Shown here: positions 45,686-58,661 of the stretch, piece after piece
Numbering within the stretch: position 1 is the first letter of the stretch
Layout of the letters: every line of letters starts with the position of its first letter
Assembly (NCBI GenBank): GCA_023213395.1
Contig: CM041465.1
Coordinates: forward strand, 224,509,741 to 224,573,740
Direction: 5' to 3'
From: Cycas panzhihuaensis
Taxonomy: Eukaryota; Cycadophyta
DNA length: 64,000 nucleotides
Position numbers and translations under genes: made by a program
The notes under the pieces: generated by a model
Database searches by the model: none
What the model saw: the letters and a program-made list of their open reading frames with translations, nothing else
What the model was told of the DNA's origin: nothing

Positions 45686-48600
45686 GTATTGATTACATCT
45701 TATATATACAGATAGTGGGTTTCTCTTGATTTTGTGCTTCATTATTTTTGTTACTATTTAATTGGTAGTTAATTTTTTTGCCAAATAGGAATTTAGCTAC
45801 AGAAAATACGACTCACATTGTTTTACATACACTAAAATATGGAACAACCACCTCTTGTTCTACCCACTTATGAAGTATAAAGAGGCTCATGATGTGATGT
45901 TTTGGTTCAGTTTAAGTTGTCATTGTAGCTTTTGCAATTACAATACCACTAGCTAAATGTTTGGAATCTGAATGCAGTTTTGTAAATAATTTTGTATCTT
46001 TTGTGGCTTTTCTCTTTTATTGGTATAATAGAATACTTCTGAATACTCTTCCTAAATGTTAGAAACTAAGTAATTAGAAATGGTGAATTGCTGAAAGGGA
46101 AACAATGCTACTCCAATTTTCAAAAAGCATATTGAATCTAAGTTTGGGCATTTGAACATGTGTTACCTAAGTTTGGCTATTAAGGTTTAAGATATTTTAT
46201 GTGAGTTATTAGAGTTTAGTATGAGGGTTGAATTAGGGATTGTTCAGAGGTGGGTGTGGTATTGGTCAATGTTGGCACGGAAATGTGATACCCTTATTTT
46301 CCACCTAAAGTAACCTGTATGCCCAGTGTAAAGTCGAGATCATATCCGAGTCAATATTTTATGAGTTAGAAACAAGGTTAACTGGGGGGTGCTCAATTGA
46401 GCCACAATGAAGTGTGTGCCACCTAATTTAAATGTGAAATAATTGACCTAGGTATTCAGAGAACTGGAGGGGCAAATAGATAAATGAAAATTGACCAAGG
46501 AGTTGGGGGCTCAACCCACTACAAAGGAAACACCAATGCTAGGCTATCGTGTTGATATTTTCTTCATAGTAAGGTGAGGAAAGCTAACCTAAAGTCTCTA
46601 AGGCTACCTATCCATTCCTCCAACCAAGAATTATTGGGTGGTCTCCTTTGATAATGCAGCCTCAGTCCCTGCTAAAATCTATCTCCAACCTTGGCGATGA
46701 ATTCCAAGGTAAACTATAAGATGCCTCGAGCAACACTCAATAGTACAGGCAGTGGCAAGATAAAGTTCCCTATGGTTTCTCTAGAAAAGGCCACTTAGCC
46801 AACCATAGTTTCATAGCACACTCATAAAAGGAGAGCATAGAGTTAACCCACCTACTTTTTGATACCTTCATATCTACCAAAGTCACTTAGTAGCTCAGGT
46901 TTTTATGGATAGTTCTTAACAAGTAAAGTGCCCCAACGTGACCATATCTCTACTAGGGAACTAGCCCTAGCTAGTTGAGGTTTTGTCACACTATGGGGCC
47001 CTATTTTTGCGGAGGGTCTTAGTCTAGTCACGTCTTGGTAAAGCAGTGAAATAGGATTTAGACTTTGCAAACACCTAGGACGTATTTGAGGGTCTTAGAA
47101 GGATGGTGACAGATCAATAAAGTGAGAACGCTTCAACAAAGACACCTTGTTTGAAAATTTCCACAACGACAAAAGTTGCAAGTGACGATGTTGAATGAGC
47201 AATGCGTGCGGATAGAGGTAGAAGGTGGCACCAACGATTTGCTGAATCATGAATTTGTTGTGTGTGATTGTGAAACAAAAATATAATTTTTTATATTATT
47301 TTTGTATGTATTTTTTCAATTTTTATTTTAGCAATGTGCACCTTTGTTCTTGCAGGAGTTAGTACAAAATCATAATGAAAATGCGATCTAAAACCCCTAA
47401 TGCATTCATATACCTATGTAACTAAATAAAACAAAAAATTTTACCGCTTAAATCTAGTTTTCTAAGTCAATGAAAATTGAAAATAAACTATGTGCAAATG
47501 TAGCGAATTCCCTTCCCTCCTGGTTGATTTTATTTCAACAAAAACCATATGTGAATGCAAGTAGTTTCCCCCTAACTTGTAGACACATTACTTCTACTCA
47601 AAAACACTTTTTTTGCCTATATGTAGGTCAAGTAAATACCTATCTATGTAGTTGCACAAGGATGACCAAGTGAGTAGAAAATAATCACAGATCTTAGTGT
47701 ATTAAATACATTAAAAAAAAAAGATTTTAAAACCCCACTCTCACAATGACAAATGACGACTTTATAGATGTATGAAAGAACCTTGATTCATTAAATTCCA
47801 AATATATCACATGCATCAAAATTTGTAGGCAAAATATGAACTATAAAGCTGAGTTGAATGTCGTTAAAAGATCATAATAATAGATGTAGATATTTTATTC
47901 AATATTTGCTTCAGGATGTGCTTGAATAGTCATTTTTTGTCCTTAGAAAACATAATGATTTGAATTAGGTATATGCAAGCATTAACTAACCTAGGTATCG
48001 ATAAGAAATTTAATCAAATATAAGGTATTGTTGTGCTATAAATTTCTACAAAATGATGTCACTTGTATCATGAATAAAAGCCTTTGTTTTGAAATGTCTA
48101 AATGAGTCATTTATATTCATTATAAATCACCTTTAATTTTCACTTTTATTATTAAACTAATTATGATTTTCAAAGGTGAATATGTTTGTGTCAATCTACT
48201 CAAATGTCTGTTTAAAAAACAATGCAAATGTGGCACTATTGTACCTTAGTTTTGGGTCAAAAATTATTGACAAAAAGAGTGTTTTTTATTGTTTAAATGT
48301 TCATAATATATGTCAAACAAGGTGGTTTATAAAACCTCTTAATGTGCTTAATTTTTGTCTTTAAATAAACATGATCTTAAACAAGCATTTAAATGTGCCT
48401 ATTTGCTTGACTAATCACCCAAAATCAATTAAATTTGTGATACGTTTGTGTCTTGAATAATGTGAAATAACATTGTTTAAAATATATAAAATGTTATAAA
48501 AGAAATAAAGATATATCTAAAAGAAAAGGTCTAACCAAACTAAACTAGTGAATGTGTGCTTTGTAGAGGTGAATTGATGAGACTTGAACTCGTGACCACC

Positions 48601-50936
48601 CACAACTTAATGATTTAATCTGCTAACCACTTCTCCTACATGCACTCATAAAAATGAAATTAAAATCATGAAATATTTAAACTTGCTGCTCCAACACATC
48701 ATTAATATAAGAGTTGTGATATGCAAGCAAACTAACAGAAGTATATCTTCATTATTTGGCAATATATATCACTTGCTTATATGTTTGCCAAAAAATACAA
48801 GCTCGTCAATGCAAAAGTTGAAGCGTTTTTGAATTTGTTATCACCATGAATAGCAAATCGTTAAATTACACCTATGAAAGGTTAGATTAATAATATGTAT
48901 GCTTCATTAATGAAAATGGGGGAGTAGAATGTATTATTATTATTATTTTCATGATATTGATAGCCTAAGCAATTGGCAAATATAAAATATCCTCGTATGG
49001 ATATTCATGGATCAAGAAGGAGGACAAAAATGAATAAAGACGAGAGCCAATACATTATGGGCATGGCAAAAAGGTGGTTGCAATATTCATTTCCGTGAGC
49101 GATTGTGAGGTTGAAATTGGGTGATCTAAAGATTAAATGTTCATATATGTCTATAGGGAAAGGCATTTCCAACAGTTTTAATGAATTGATTGCAAATTAT
49201 ACAATGGTTGCCAATTATGAGGCAATATGTTGAAATATGTGAATGCAATGTCTTTGGTGATTTATAGACAATGCAGGGCAATATAGTTATCCGTGAATGT
49301 TACAAAAGCAAAATTGCGTATATTTTCATTGCAGCTGGGCGATTTAGGTGGAGGTATTCATTAATAAAAATTTCTGTGGGCAAAGATCGATATGGGCATT
49401 TAAGAATGAAATATGTATTTCAATATGATATTAATGTTAGTTGTGACTGTCGCACATATTTACCTTTGAGATAAATACATTAACAATGGGCGAAACACGT
49501 ATCATATCCATGGGTGTTTTAGATGAAAATGTTTGATAAAAATTATTTAATCTGTAGGCATGTTAATAACATTAATGCAATGATTTGGGATTGGTAATAC
49601 TTGACATTGGACTCAATGGTGTGTAGACGATGATCGTTGACTAAGGATGATTCAAGGAATGAAATAAATGAATAAGACTAAAAAGGTGGTATGCATTTGA
49701 TTAAACACTCTTAATAGGTGCAGACCAAGGGCGAATTTGGCACAAATTAGGAAACAATTGGGCATCGGTATTAGGTGCCAAAGAGATTGATCAATTGTTA
49801 ACTAAGGATGAATGATAGAGGAGAGATAGATCTATATTAAATGATAACATTAATATGTATTTATGCAAATCCCTTTGCTTGTTTAAGAATGATTAAATGA
49901 ATAGTAAATCCTGATATTTGCAGGGCAAACTTGGAGAATGAATTAGTCAATGTAAAGGATGTCAAAATTAATGCATTAATTTATATGTAAGGAGCCTAAA
50001 CTTCATAAACATGTTGCATTTTATTGCTTTCAATTAGGGATTAATTTGTTTTGATGGACAATGCGCTTAAACATGTAAGTTAGGAACGATTAATATGCAT
50101 TTAATATGAGCAATATAAAGATTGAAGAGCATTGATATGAGATGAGTAAAATAATGCGATTTACATTAAGTGAATAAGCCTCAATTATGTACCTGGGAAT
50201 TGTGCCAATTATTGAAGATCTCTGTTTCACACCTCATGCACTATGCTCTTGCATCTCCATCTTCAAAAATCGTACTCCGTTCTTGAGAGCTTGACATATT
50301 ATCCAATATATGACTTGTGGATATGCAAGTGGAAGATGGTGAGAGAAAAAGAGAATAGGAGGAAAAGATATATAGGATATCAATGATTCATTCAGATATT
50401 TCCACTCAAGAATCCAACATTGAAAGTCCCAAGACCAATGCGCACAATTCAAGAGTCCCAAAAGCCAGAGTTTGTACAAACCAATCTCCAAGTTCATCTA
50501 TTCACGATATATTGCATTTATACAACATTTTGGGGGAGGGTGTTCATTTTATCCATTGGAAAAATGAATCCAATGAGACATTTCGGCCACCCCTCTTAAA
50601 TACATTTAACTAAACATGAAATGATAATTAACAATAATCCCACCAAACAAAGGTATCCTAAATTTATAAGATAAGGTTTTAAAGGGGGAAAAAGGCCCCT
50701 AAGCCCTAGAACACTAACATAGGTCTAGGAAACTAAGTCTTGCATCAACAATCAAGTTAGGTTGTAGTCACATAAGGTTGGCTAAGGCTATTAAATTAAA
50801 GTTGGCTTGTTAATGACTGGTCAAAAGTTGCACACTGATTTGTTTGGTCAAAAATAGAGAGGCTGTATAGAAATACCCTCTTAAGTCTTCATCCATTCAT
50901 CAAGGAAATATTGATTTTTGGTCTAGTTCCTTTTGA
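45686..50936. other. PARP2 intron sequence before element K
   Basis: No exon or retroelement protein recognised. It includes a moderately GC-rich block (about 46230-47230) of unknown origin, AT-rich sequence, a tRNA-like relic at 48566-48643 and a short (ATT)n run near 48931. The open frames here have no domain. Confidence 0.5.
48566..48643 (-). repeat. tRNA-like sequence, probable SINE head relic
   Basis: On the minus strand GAGAAGTGGTTAGCAGATT resembles a pol III A box and GAGTTCAAGTCTC a B box, about 35 bp apart, as in tRNA genes and tRNA-derived SINEs. The acceptor stem does not pair well, so it is not a working tRNA gene. No SINE tail was identified. Confidence 0.45.
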
Positions 50937-50941
50937 GAGTA

Positions 50942-51525
50942 TGTACTATTCCAAAATCTAGTCAAAACTATGCTATGTAACCATTCAAATCGAAGGCCTC
51001 TGAATAAGGATTCCAACAGTTCAGACGAAAGTCAATTCCGACATCTCTATCAAAAGTTATGACCGTTTAAAGTTAGTCTGCCAGTTTTGGAGAAGTTCTG
51101 GCCGACTTCTGTTTAAGCAGTATTAAGTATAATATCACCCAGTCTGACCGACTTCTAATTGAAGTATTTTAATCTCTATATATAGGAAGTTTGGGCCGCA
51201 TCCCAAACCATCTTTGGAGGTTTTTTTGGCTGCGTATTTTCGGGTTTAGGGCTGCAACTAGCTTGCCCATTTGGGGGCTGCAGTTTGGAGGGTTCCTCGC
51301 CTCGAAGAGGGAAGCTCATTTCTTCAGGAAAGACTGGTATTTTGTTGTAATTTCGCTCTATTTTGGTATTATTTGACAATAAAGATTATTATTTACTTCT
51401 GTGAATTCTGTAATTCCTGTTCCTTGTTCGTTTTCTTGTTGAATAGCATCTAGTTATTGTTTTTTGTGGATTATTACTTGTATTTTTGAGGAAAATTGCT
51501 ATAAAAATAGAACTAGATCGCAACA
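50942..51525 (+). repeat. 5' LTR of element K
   Basis: 584 bp from TGTACT to CAACA. TATATATAGG at 51178 is the probable TATA box and AATAAAG at 51378 a probable poly(A) signal. Confidence 0.93.
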
Positions 51526-51527
51526 AG

Positions 51528-51539
51528 TGGTATCAAAGC
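51528..51539 (+). other. Primer-binding site of element K
   Basis: TGGTATCAAAGC two bases after the LTR; initiator tRNA-Met type, common in plant chromoviruses. Confidence 0.9.
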
Positions 51540-51659
51540 TTCCTTTCAAAGGGAAAGGGCAAAGGTAAAAGCACAACTAAAGGTTGAAAAATTCCTCCCC
51601 CCCCACCAAGGCAAATAGAAACGGAATTGAGATCAGGGAGAAACCTCATTCCCAAGAAG

Positions 51660-52695
51660 ATGGCAGCGCAATCCAGAACCTCAGAGGAAAAAATTGAAGG
51701 CGCATCAAAATTAAACCAGAGCATAAAGGCTTTAACAACCTTAATCCAGGAGTTACTAGCAAAAGCAGATCAAGCAACACAGAATGTGTCGGGTGGAGAA
51801 GTGGATAACAGCAATGCATCAGGAATAGATCAGATAGATAGTTGGAATAATCAGGAAAACCAGGGGAATAGATTTGATGGATGAGTTTATGAAAGGAGAA
51901 CTTCTAACATGGATAATGGATGGAAAGAAGCAAGATTATCCTTGGAAAAATTTGATCCCGAAGGATCCAAGAATATCACAAATTGGATCTTATAAATGGA
52001 GAACTATTTTAGGGTCTATAACTCAACAGCTAAGGAAAAGATGGAAATAGCATCCTTACACTTAAATGGAAGGGCATTAAGGTGGTACTTTTGGTGGCAA
52101 AAGATCAATTTACCAATACAACAGGCTTGGGAGAATCTAAGAGGAGGATTAATAGAGCAATATGACGATTCTTGGAACACAGATTATTTTGCTTAGTTAA
52201 CACGATTACATCAATAAGGAATAGTCCAAGAATATACAGAACAATTTCAAACACTACAATGTATGGTCTCAGAAAAAATACCGCAGGAATGTTTACTAGA
52301 GACTTATATTAGTGGATTGAAAAATCAGATCAAATTTAGAGTTAAAGCAGTAGATCCACCTCAACTCCAAGTAGTAATTTGGATAGCAAGAAATGTAGAA
52401 GCAGAACTCAGAGATAGTAGACCAACATATACAAGGAAATATGAGCCACCATCATATCAGATACAGAATCCTAATTGGGAAAAATCAAGAACAAAGGCAT
52501 ATCCTCCGTTAGCTATAAGAAATACAGGAGAAAGCTCAGGAACAACAAAAGAGGAACATATAAGGAAAGGGACGTGCTTCAAGTGTGGAGGGAAATAGAA
52601 TAAGGAATACCAATGCTTGGTAAAGAAGGTTTTCATGATCAATAATGAGGATGCTGAAATACCAGAAGAAGCAGAGGAAGAAGTAGAACAAGACT
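51660..52695 (+). pseudogene. Gag of element K, with stops
   Basis: The first ATG is 51660 (MAAQSRTSEEK). Reading the frame through stops at about 51882, 51993 and 52194 gives FDPEGSKNITNWIL, YFRVYNSTAKEKMEIASLHL, NGRALRWYFWW and EYTEQFQTLQCMVSEKIPQE, a Retrotrans_gag domain. A zinc knuckle start, CFKCGGK, lies near 52578-52598 and is cut by a stop. Gag would form the particle. Confidence 0.88.
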
Positions 52696-52724
52696 AGAGC
52701 ATAGAAAGGGAGGAAGATGAACTT

Positions 52725-53341
52725 ATGGAAGTGGATACAGGGAATGTCCAAATCTCATTGCAGGCCATTACAGGGCAACAGGTATCCCCACAAACCCTAA
52801 GATTCCAAGGACAAATCAAGGGAACACTAGTATCAATTTTGGTTGATAGTGGGAGTACACATAATTTTATAAACAAGGCATCAACAGAAAAATTGGGATT
52901 ACAAGTGAAACCCCTCAACACCTTGCAGGTGTCAATGGAAATTGGGAGAACAATGCCATGTGGAAGATACTGCAAAGATACAACTCTCCCGATTAATGAT
53001 TACAACGTCACAACTTGTATGTTTGCCATGCCTATAGGTGGAGTGGATGCAGTTTTGGGGATTCAATGGCTACAAATGCTGGGAAACATCGTTACCAACT
53101 ATATGACAAGATTTATGTGTTTTCGACAAAAGGGATGCAAATATCGACTACAAGCCCCAACCACACCTCTAGTTCAACTTGTATCATCTCATAGGATGGA
53201 AAAAATTCTAAAGAAGAATCTGTAGGCATATATAATGTCATGTTACAAAATAGAAATAGAAGACATTACCCCAGAGATTCAGACAATCTTAGAAAAACAT
53301 CAGAGAGTTTTTGAAGAACCCAAAGGACTGCCATCGAAAAG
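52725..53341 (+). pseudogene. Protease and linker of element K, interrupted by G
   Basis: In the gag frame: LVSILVDSGSTHNFINKAST, with an intact DSG active site, then VDAVLGIQWLQMLG, the hydrophobic end of a gypsy protease (about 52830-53090). A stop follows at 53223, then the linker to RT ending PKGLPSK, where G is inserted. The same frame resumes after G at 58662 as KRELEHAIDLIPKA. Confidence 0.88.
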
Positions 53342-53980
53342 TGTTGAGAATACAAGGTCCCAAACCTTAAACCGCCACAAGATCTGAACTATTTTACAAC
53401 TAGTTACAGGAATCGAAACTAAGATTTAACATGCAAGTTCTAAAATCAAAGATAATACAATAACATCAATATAAAAGCCAAACATCACATATGCACCTGA
53501 TATAACGTGGTAAAACCCTAGCAGTGTGCTAGGGAAACATCCACACAGGAAAGGTATCGATCTTATTGCTATAGAATGAAGATAAAGTACATCTCAGTAG
53601 CAGAGTGCTCTTAGGAACAACAACCAGCCGCCGCCCTCATCACAGTACATTACATTACATACAACATAATAAGAAAAGCCCTAAATCGAGCTACATGAGA
53701 GCGACATCCAAGGCATAAATCTCAGTCGTAGAATTTAGGGTATTTGTATCGAACGACCCTGATTCTCTTTACAATTTAATATGGTTTCTGTGGCTAATTT
53801 TGGCCTGGGCTATCGCCCCTGAACCCCCTCTTAGCGGGGGGCGTTTGATGCCCTCCGCACCCCCTGGCCAAGGGGGGCTCTCGCCCCCCTTGGAACCCCC
53901 CAAGAAAGATTGGGGGGGAAACCGCACCGCTAAAATGCCAAAATTTTAGCCTCAAACTATTGTTGTCACAATATCCAACA
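53342..53980 (-). repeat. 3' LTR of element G
   Basis: 639 bp, TGTTGA to CCAACA. A GC-rich segment (about 53820-53930) has runs of five to seven G or C and a perfect 11-bp inverted repeat (53868-53878 with 53883-53893). Confidence 0.95.
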
Positions 53981-53994
53981 ATCTCCACCTTGAC
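53981..53994 (-). other. Polypurine tract of element G
   Basis: Minus strand GTCAAGGTGGAGAT abuts the 3' LTR. Confidence 0.85.
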
Positions 53995-54025
53995 AACAAT
54001 TTACCTGGTACCTTTCCTGGACCCT

Positions 54026-57000
54026 TCATCGTCTTTTCTGCAAGCCAAGAGAAGTCAAACACCATTTGAACTTCTCTAATGGTACTAGTTTTGTGAACAT
54101 ATCAACACAATTCTGATTTGTGTGAATCTTCTCAAGTGCCACTCCACCTGCTTCCACAACTTGTCTAACAAAATGGTACTTAAGAGTAATATGCTTTGTT
54201 CTACTGTGATAAGCTGGATTCTTGGCTAAGCAAATGGCACTTTGACTGTCACAAAATACCTTTACATTTTCCTGTCTCCTTCCAAGCTCAACCAATAGAC
54301 CTCAGAATCGGATCGCTTCTTTACAAGCATGTGCTGCAGCAACATATTCAGCTTCCGTAGTTGACAGCGCAATTGTGCTCTGCAATTTGGGACATCCAAT
54401 TGACTGGACCATTTGCAAGAGTGAAAACATAACATGAAGTAGACCTTCTTTTGTCTAAATCTCCTGCAAAGTCTGAATCAACATATTCACAAACTTGATT
54501 ACCTGTACCTCTAAAGGTGATGCAGTAGTCACTTGTGCCTGTCAAATACCGAAGCACCCATTTCACTACAGCCCAATGTTCGTTTCCTGGATTTGCCATA
54601 AACCTGCTAACTACACCGACTGCATGTGAAATATCAGGTCTTGTACATACCATGGCATACATCAAACTTCCCTCTTGACCGGCATAAGGCACACGAGACA
54701 TATAAACCTTTTCTTCTTCACTACTAGGACTCATATTCGAAGAAAGCTTGAAGTGGGAAGCCAATGGGATACTCACTGGTTTCACATTTGCCATACCAAA
54801 CCTGGTTAGCACCTTCTCCATATATTTACTGCGTGATAACCATAGCTTACCATTTTTCCCTGCCTCTGTATCTCCATGCCTAAGATTTGTTTTGCAGCTC
54901 TTAGATCCTTCATATCAAAAGTCCTAGCCAATTGATCCTTTAGCTCATTGATTTCTTCCATGCTCTTGCTTGCAACCAGCATGTCATCAACATATAATAC
55001 CAAGATAATGAATAAGCCATTGTCCATAAATTTAAAGTAAACACAATGATCATACTCATTTCTTTTGAAATTTTGGCTCTCCATGAAGGCATCAAACTTC
55101 TTGTACCACTGCCTGGGTGATTGCTTGAGCCATACAATGATTTCCACGAGCACGCAAACAAGTCTTTTCCTGCCATCTTGTACAAACCCTTCTGGTTGAT
55201 CGATATAGATCTCCTCATCTAAATCTCCATGTAGAAAAGCTGTTTTTACATCTAACTGCTCCAACTCCAAATCGAGAAAAGCTACCAATGCTAACAACAC
55301 TCGAATTGAAACAAGTTTGATAACTGGTGAAAAGATCTTATGAAAGTCAATACCTGCTTTCTGAGCAAAACCTTTAGCCACTAGTCTTGCCCTCTATCTA
55401 TCAACCTTTCCATCAACATCTATTTTTTTTTTGAAAACCCACCTGTAACCAACAGTCTTGCTGCCATGTGGAAGTTCTACCAAGTTCCATGAATTATTTT
55501 TCTTCAAAGCATCTATCTCTTCCTGCATAGCCCTTTTCCACTTCTCACCATGGATATCATCTACTGCTTCCTGATAACATGTGGGCTCACCATCATTAGA
55601 AACCAAAGCAATAGAAATAGAAGGGTCAGACTGCTAGGTGGATGACTAACTCATGTAGATCTTCTAACTATTGGCAGAGGAGTGCCCACATACTCTTGTG
55701 AATCAGCTGCTGATTCATCTTCAGAAAGATCTTCCTGCTCTTCTGATTCCACAGATGGCTGCATTTGAAACTTAACTTGTTGATGTTCAGCTTGCTGCTC
55801 CTGTTTTATTTCAACTTCTCCACTATCTGATTTTACAAGGGGAGATTCATCAAATACAACATCTTTGTTAATGGTGATTTTGTGGGCAGTAGGATCCCAC
55901 ATCCTGTATCCCTTCACACCATCCTTATCACCATAACCAACAAAGATACATTTCTTGGATTTTGGGTCTAACTTTGAACGTTTACTTTTATTAGTCTAGG
56001 CATAAGCATCACAACCAAAAACTCTCAAATTTGAATAGTCACATGGATGTCCAGTCCATACCTCTTCAGGAATCTTGCAGTCTATTGCAAGTGATGGTGA
56101 CCTATTTACCAGATAGCAAGATGTTTGAACAGCTTCCGCCCACAAGCCCTGTTCCAGTCCAGCATTACTCAGCATGCTTCTTGCTATTTCCAAGAGTGTC
56201 CTATTCATGCGCTCAACAATGCCATTTTGTTGTGGAGTATAGCTAGTGGTCTTGTGTCTTTCGATCCCAGCTTGTCTGCAATAGTTCTTAAACTCCAAGG
56301 AGTTGAACTCACCTCCATTGTCAGTTCTTAAACATTTGATTGTCTTACCATTGTTGTTCTCAACTAGAGCCTTGAACTGCTTAAACACACTAAACACTTC
56401 AGATTTCCTTTTCAAAAAATAGACCCATACCTTGCTGGAGTAATCATCTATAAATGTGACAAAGTACAATGATCCTCCACAAGATATTTTAGGGGCTGGT
56501 CCCCACACATCTGAATATATGTAATCCAGAACGCCTTTACTAGTCTGACTTCCTACTTTAAACCTAAGTCTACACTGTTTTCCAAAAACACAATGTTTAC
56601 AGAAAGCTAAATCTAAAAGTTGTAAGTCAGGAAGTAACTTACGGTTTATCAGCACCTTAAGTCCTCTCTTACTCATGTGCCCAAGTCTCTGATGCCATAA
56701 CTGAGCTGGATCTTCTGCAATCTTTGATTCTGTAGCTGCTTGGCTAACATTTGTACTTCCCACTAAAATGTAAAGATTTCCTTTCTTTAAGGCTTTCATA
56801 ACAACCAAGGTGCCCTTTGACACCTTTAGGACTTTTTCATGACCTGTATGCTTAAAACCACCCGAATCTAGTTCACCCAAGGAAATCAGATTCCTTTTCA
56901 GATCAGGTACATGTCTAACCTCAGTTAATGTTCTGACTACCCCATCTAACATCTTAATTCTGATGCTACCAATGCCCACTGTCTTACAAGAAACTTCATT

Positions 57001-57950
57001 TCCCATAAGTACATCGCCACCATCAAGAGGTTGGTATGATGAGAACCAACTCGTGTGGACACGTGGTGCGAAGCACCTGAATCTAATAACCAGTCATGGT
57101 GATAATGAGAAACATTACAAGCGACCAAGACATCATCATCCATACCTTGATTTGACTCCACCTGATTCGCCTCCTTGACAGGATCTTCCTTTTTCTGGAA
57201 CTCCTTCCTTTTGTAGCAATCCTTCTTGAGGTGACCAGTCTTATTACAATGCCAACACCTGAGCTTACTCTTTTTGCTCTTTGACTTGGACCTCGATGTA
57301 TCCCTGGTGTTTTGTCCCCTCTCAAACGTTCTACCCCTTACGGTCATAGCTTCTGGTGTGGAGGTTTCAAGACTAGATTTCCTCCGCACTTCTTCCATTA
57401 GCAAAGCACTCACAACAGAATCATAATCCAATACATCTGTAGTGCTAAAACTAATTGAGGTGACAATATTATCCCAGGATTCAGGTAATGAGCATAACAA
57501 GGTAACAACCTTGTCCTCATCCTCAATTTTAACATCGATATTAGTCAACTGACAAATAAGAGTATTGAAAACATTTAAATGGTCAGCAATTTTTGTACCT
57601 TCCTTCATCCGTAACGAGTACAGTTGCCTCTTCAGGTAGATTCAATTCGTTACTGATTTGGTCATATACAAGCCTTCTAACCGGGTCCATAATCCTGCTG
57701 CTGTCTCCTCCCCTGCGATGTTAAACAAGACTTCATCTGCCAAGCACAATCGTATTGTGCTAAGTGCCTTTTTGTCTAAGTCATCCCATTCATCATCGTC
57801 CATCCTTGCGGGTTTCTTCGATTTACCTGCAAGGGCTTTGTATAAACCCTGCTGTACAAGAATATCATGCGCTTTTAGCTTCCACAACTCGAAGTTGTTC
57901 TTGCCATTGAATTTTTCCACCTCGAACTTTGCACTTGCTAGTTTTGCCAT
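54026..57950 (-). pseudogene. Copia gag-pol of element G, lightly damaged
   Basis: Gag starts at ATG 57950 (MAKLASAKFEVEKFNGKNNF); one TGA near 57625 interrupts it. Zinc knuckle CWHCNKTGHLKKDC near 57255. Protease LLDSGASHHVS near 57080, then a frameshift near 57010. Integrase 57006-55996: HQRLGHMSKRGLK, CKHCVFGKQC, IYSDVWGP, TDNGGEF, IVERMNRT, so both zinc site and DDE residues are present. Then frameshifts near 55640. RT: AFLHGDLDEEIYIDQPEGF and LYVDDMLVAS (near 54985). RNase H: YVDSDFAGDLDKRRSTS and CDSQSAICLAKNPAYHSRTK, ending at 54026. Gag-pol would have supplied particle, protease, integrase and RT. Confidence 0.93.
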
Positions 57951-58000
57951 TTGGTGTAGAAAAGTCGACACCAAAACCTTCACACTCGCTGCAAAAAAAA

Positions 58001-58015
58001 GTGGCTCTGATACCA
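58001..58015 (-). other. Primer-binding site of element G
   Basis: Minus strand TGGTATCAGAGCCAC, a perfect initiator tRNA-Met PBS, two bases inside the LTR. Confidence 0.92.
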
Positions 58016-58017
58016 CT

Positions 58018-58661
58018 TGTTGAGAATACAAGGTCCCAAACCTTAAACCGCCACAAGATTTGAACTATTTTGCAACTAGTTACAGGAATCGAAACTAAGA
58101 TTTAACATGCAAGTTCTAAAATCAAATATAATACAATAACATCAATATAAAAGCCAAACATCACATATGCACCCGATATAACGTGGTAAAACCCTAGTAG
58201 TGTGCTAGGGAAACATCCACACAGGAAAGGTATCGATCTTATTGCTGTAGAATGAAGATAAAGTACATCTCAGTAGCAGAGTGCTCTTAGGAACAACAGC
58301 CAGCCACCGCCCTCATCACAGTACATTACATTACATACAACATAATAAGAAAAGCCCTAAATCGGGCTACATGAGAGGGACATCCAAGGCACAAATCTCA
58401 GCCGTAGAATCTAGGGTATTTGTATCGAACGACCCTGATTCTCTTTACAATTTAATATGGTTTACAGGGCTAATTTTTCGAGTTGGGGGCTATCGCACCT
58501 GAACCCCCTCTTAGCGGGGGGCGTTCCACAACCCCCGCACCCCCCAGCCAAGGTGGGCTCCCACCCCCCTTGGAACTCCCCGAGAAAGATTAGGGGGGGA
58601 AACCGCACTGCTAAAATGCCAAAATTTTAGCCTCAAACTATTGTTGTCACAATATCCAACA
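58018..58661 (-). repeat. 5' LTR of element G
   Basis: 644 bp, TGTTGA to CCAACA, followed by AAAAG. The GC-rich segment is present but its inverted repeat is imperfect here. Confidence 0.95.

Larger units (their letters stand above)
53342..58661 (-). mobile_element. Element G: complete Ty1/copia (Tnt1/Tork-like) nested in K
   Basis: 5,320 bp flanked by AAAAG (53337-53341, 58662-58666). LTRs of 639 and 644 bp, Met-type PBS and polypurine tract on the minus strand, gag-pol in copia order. It has one stop in gag, a few frameshifts and some stops in pol; it is the best-preserved copia body in the window and the only one with an intact YVDD and protease DSGAS. By eye the LTRs differ at about 6% of sites, mainly in the GC-rich part. 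Confidence 0.95.

Noticed and set aside
51191-51379. Overlapping 60-67 codon open frames in the LTR of K, repeated at 61664-61926
   Set aside because: They occur in both LTRs only because the LTRs are copies of each other; they overlap the TATA-to-poly(A) region and have no known domain.
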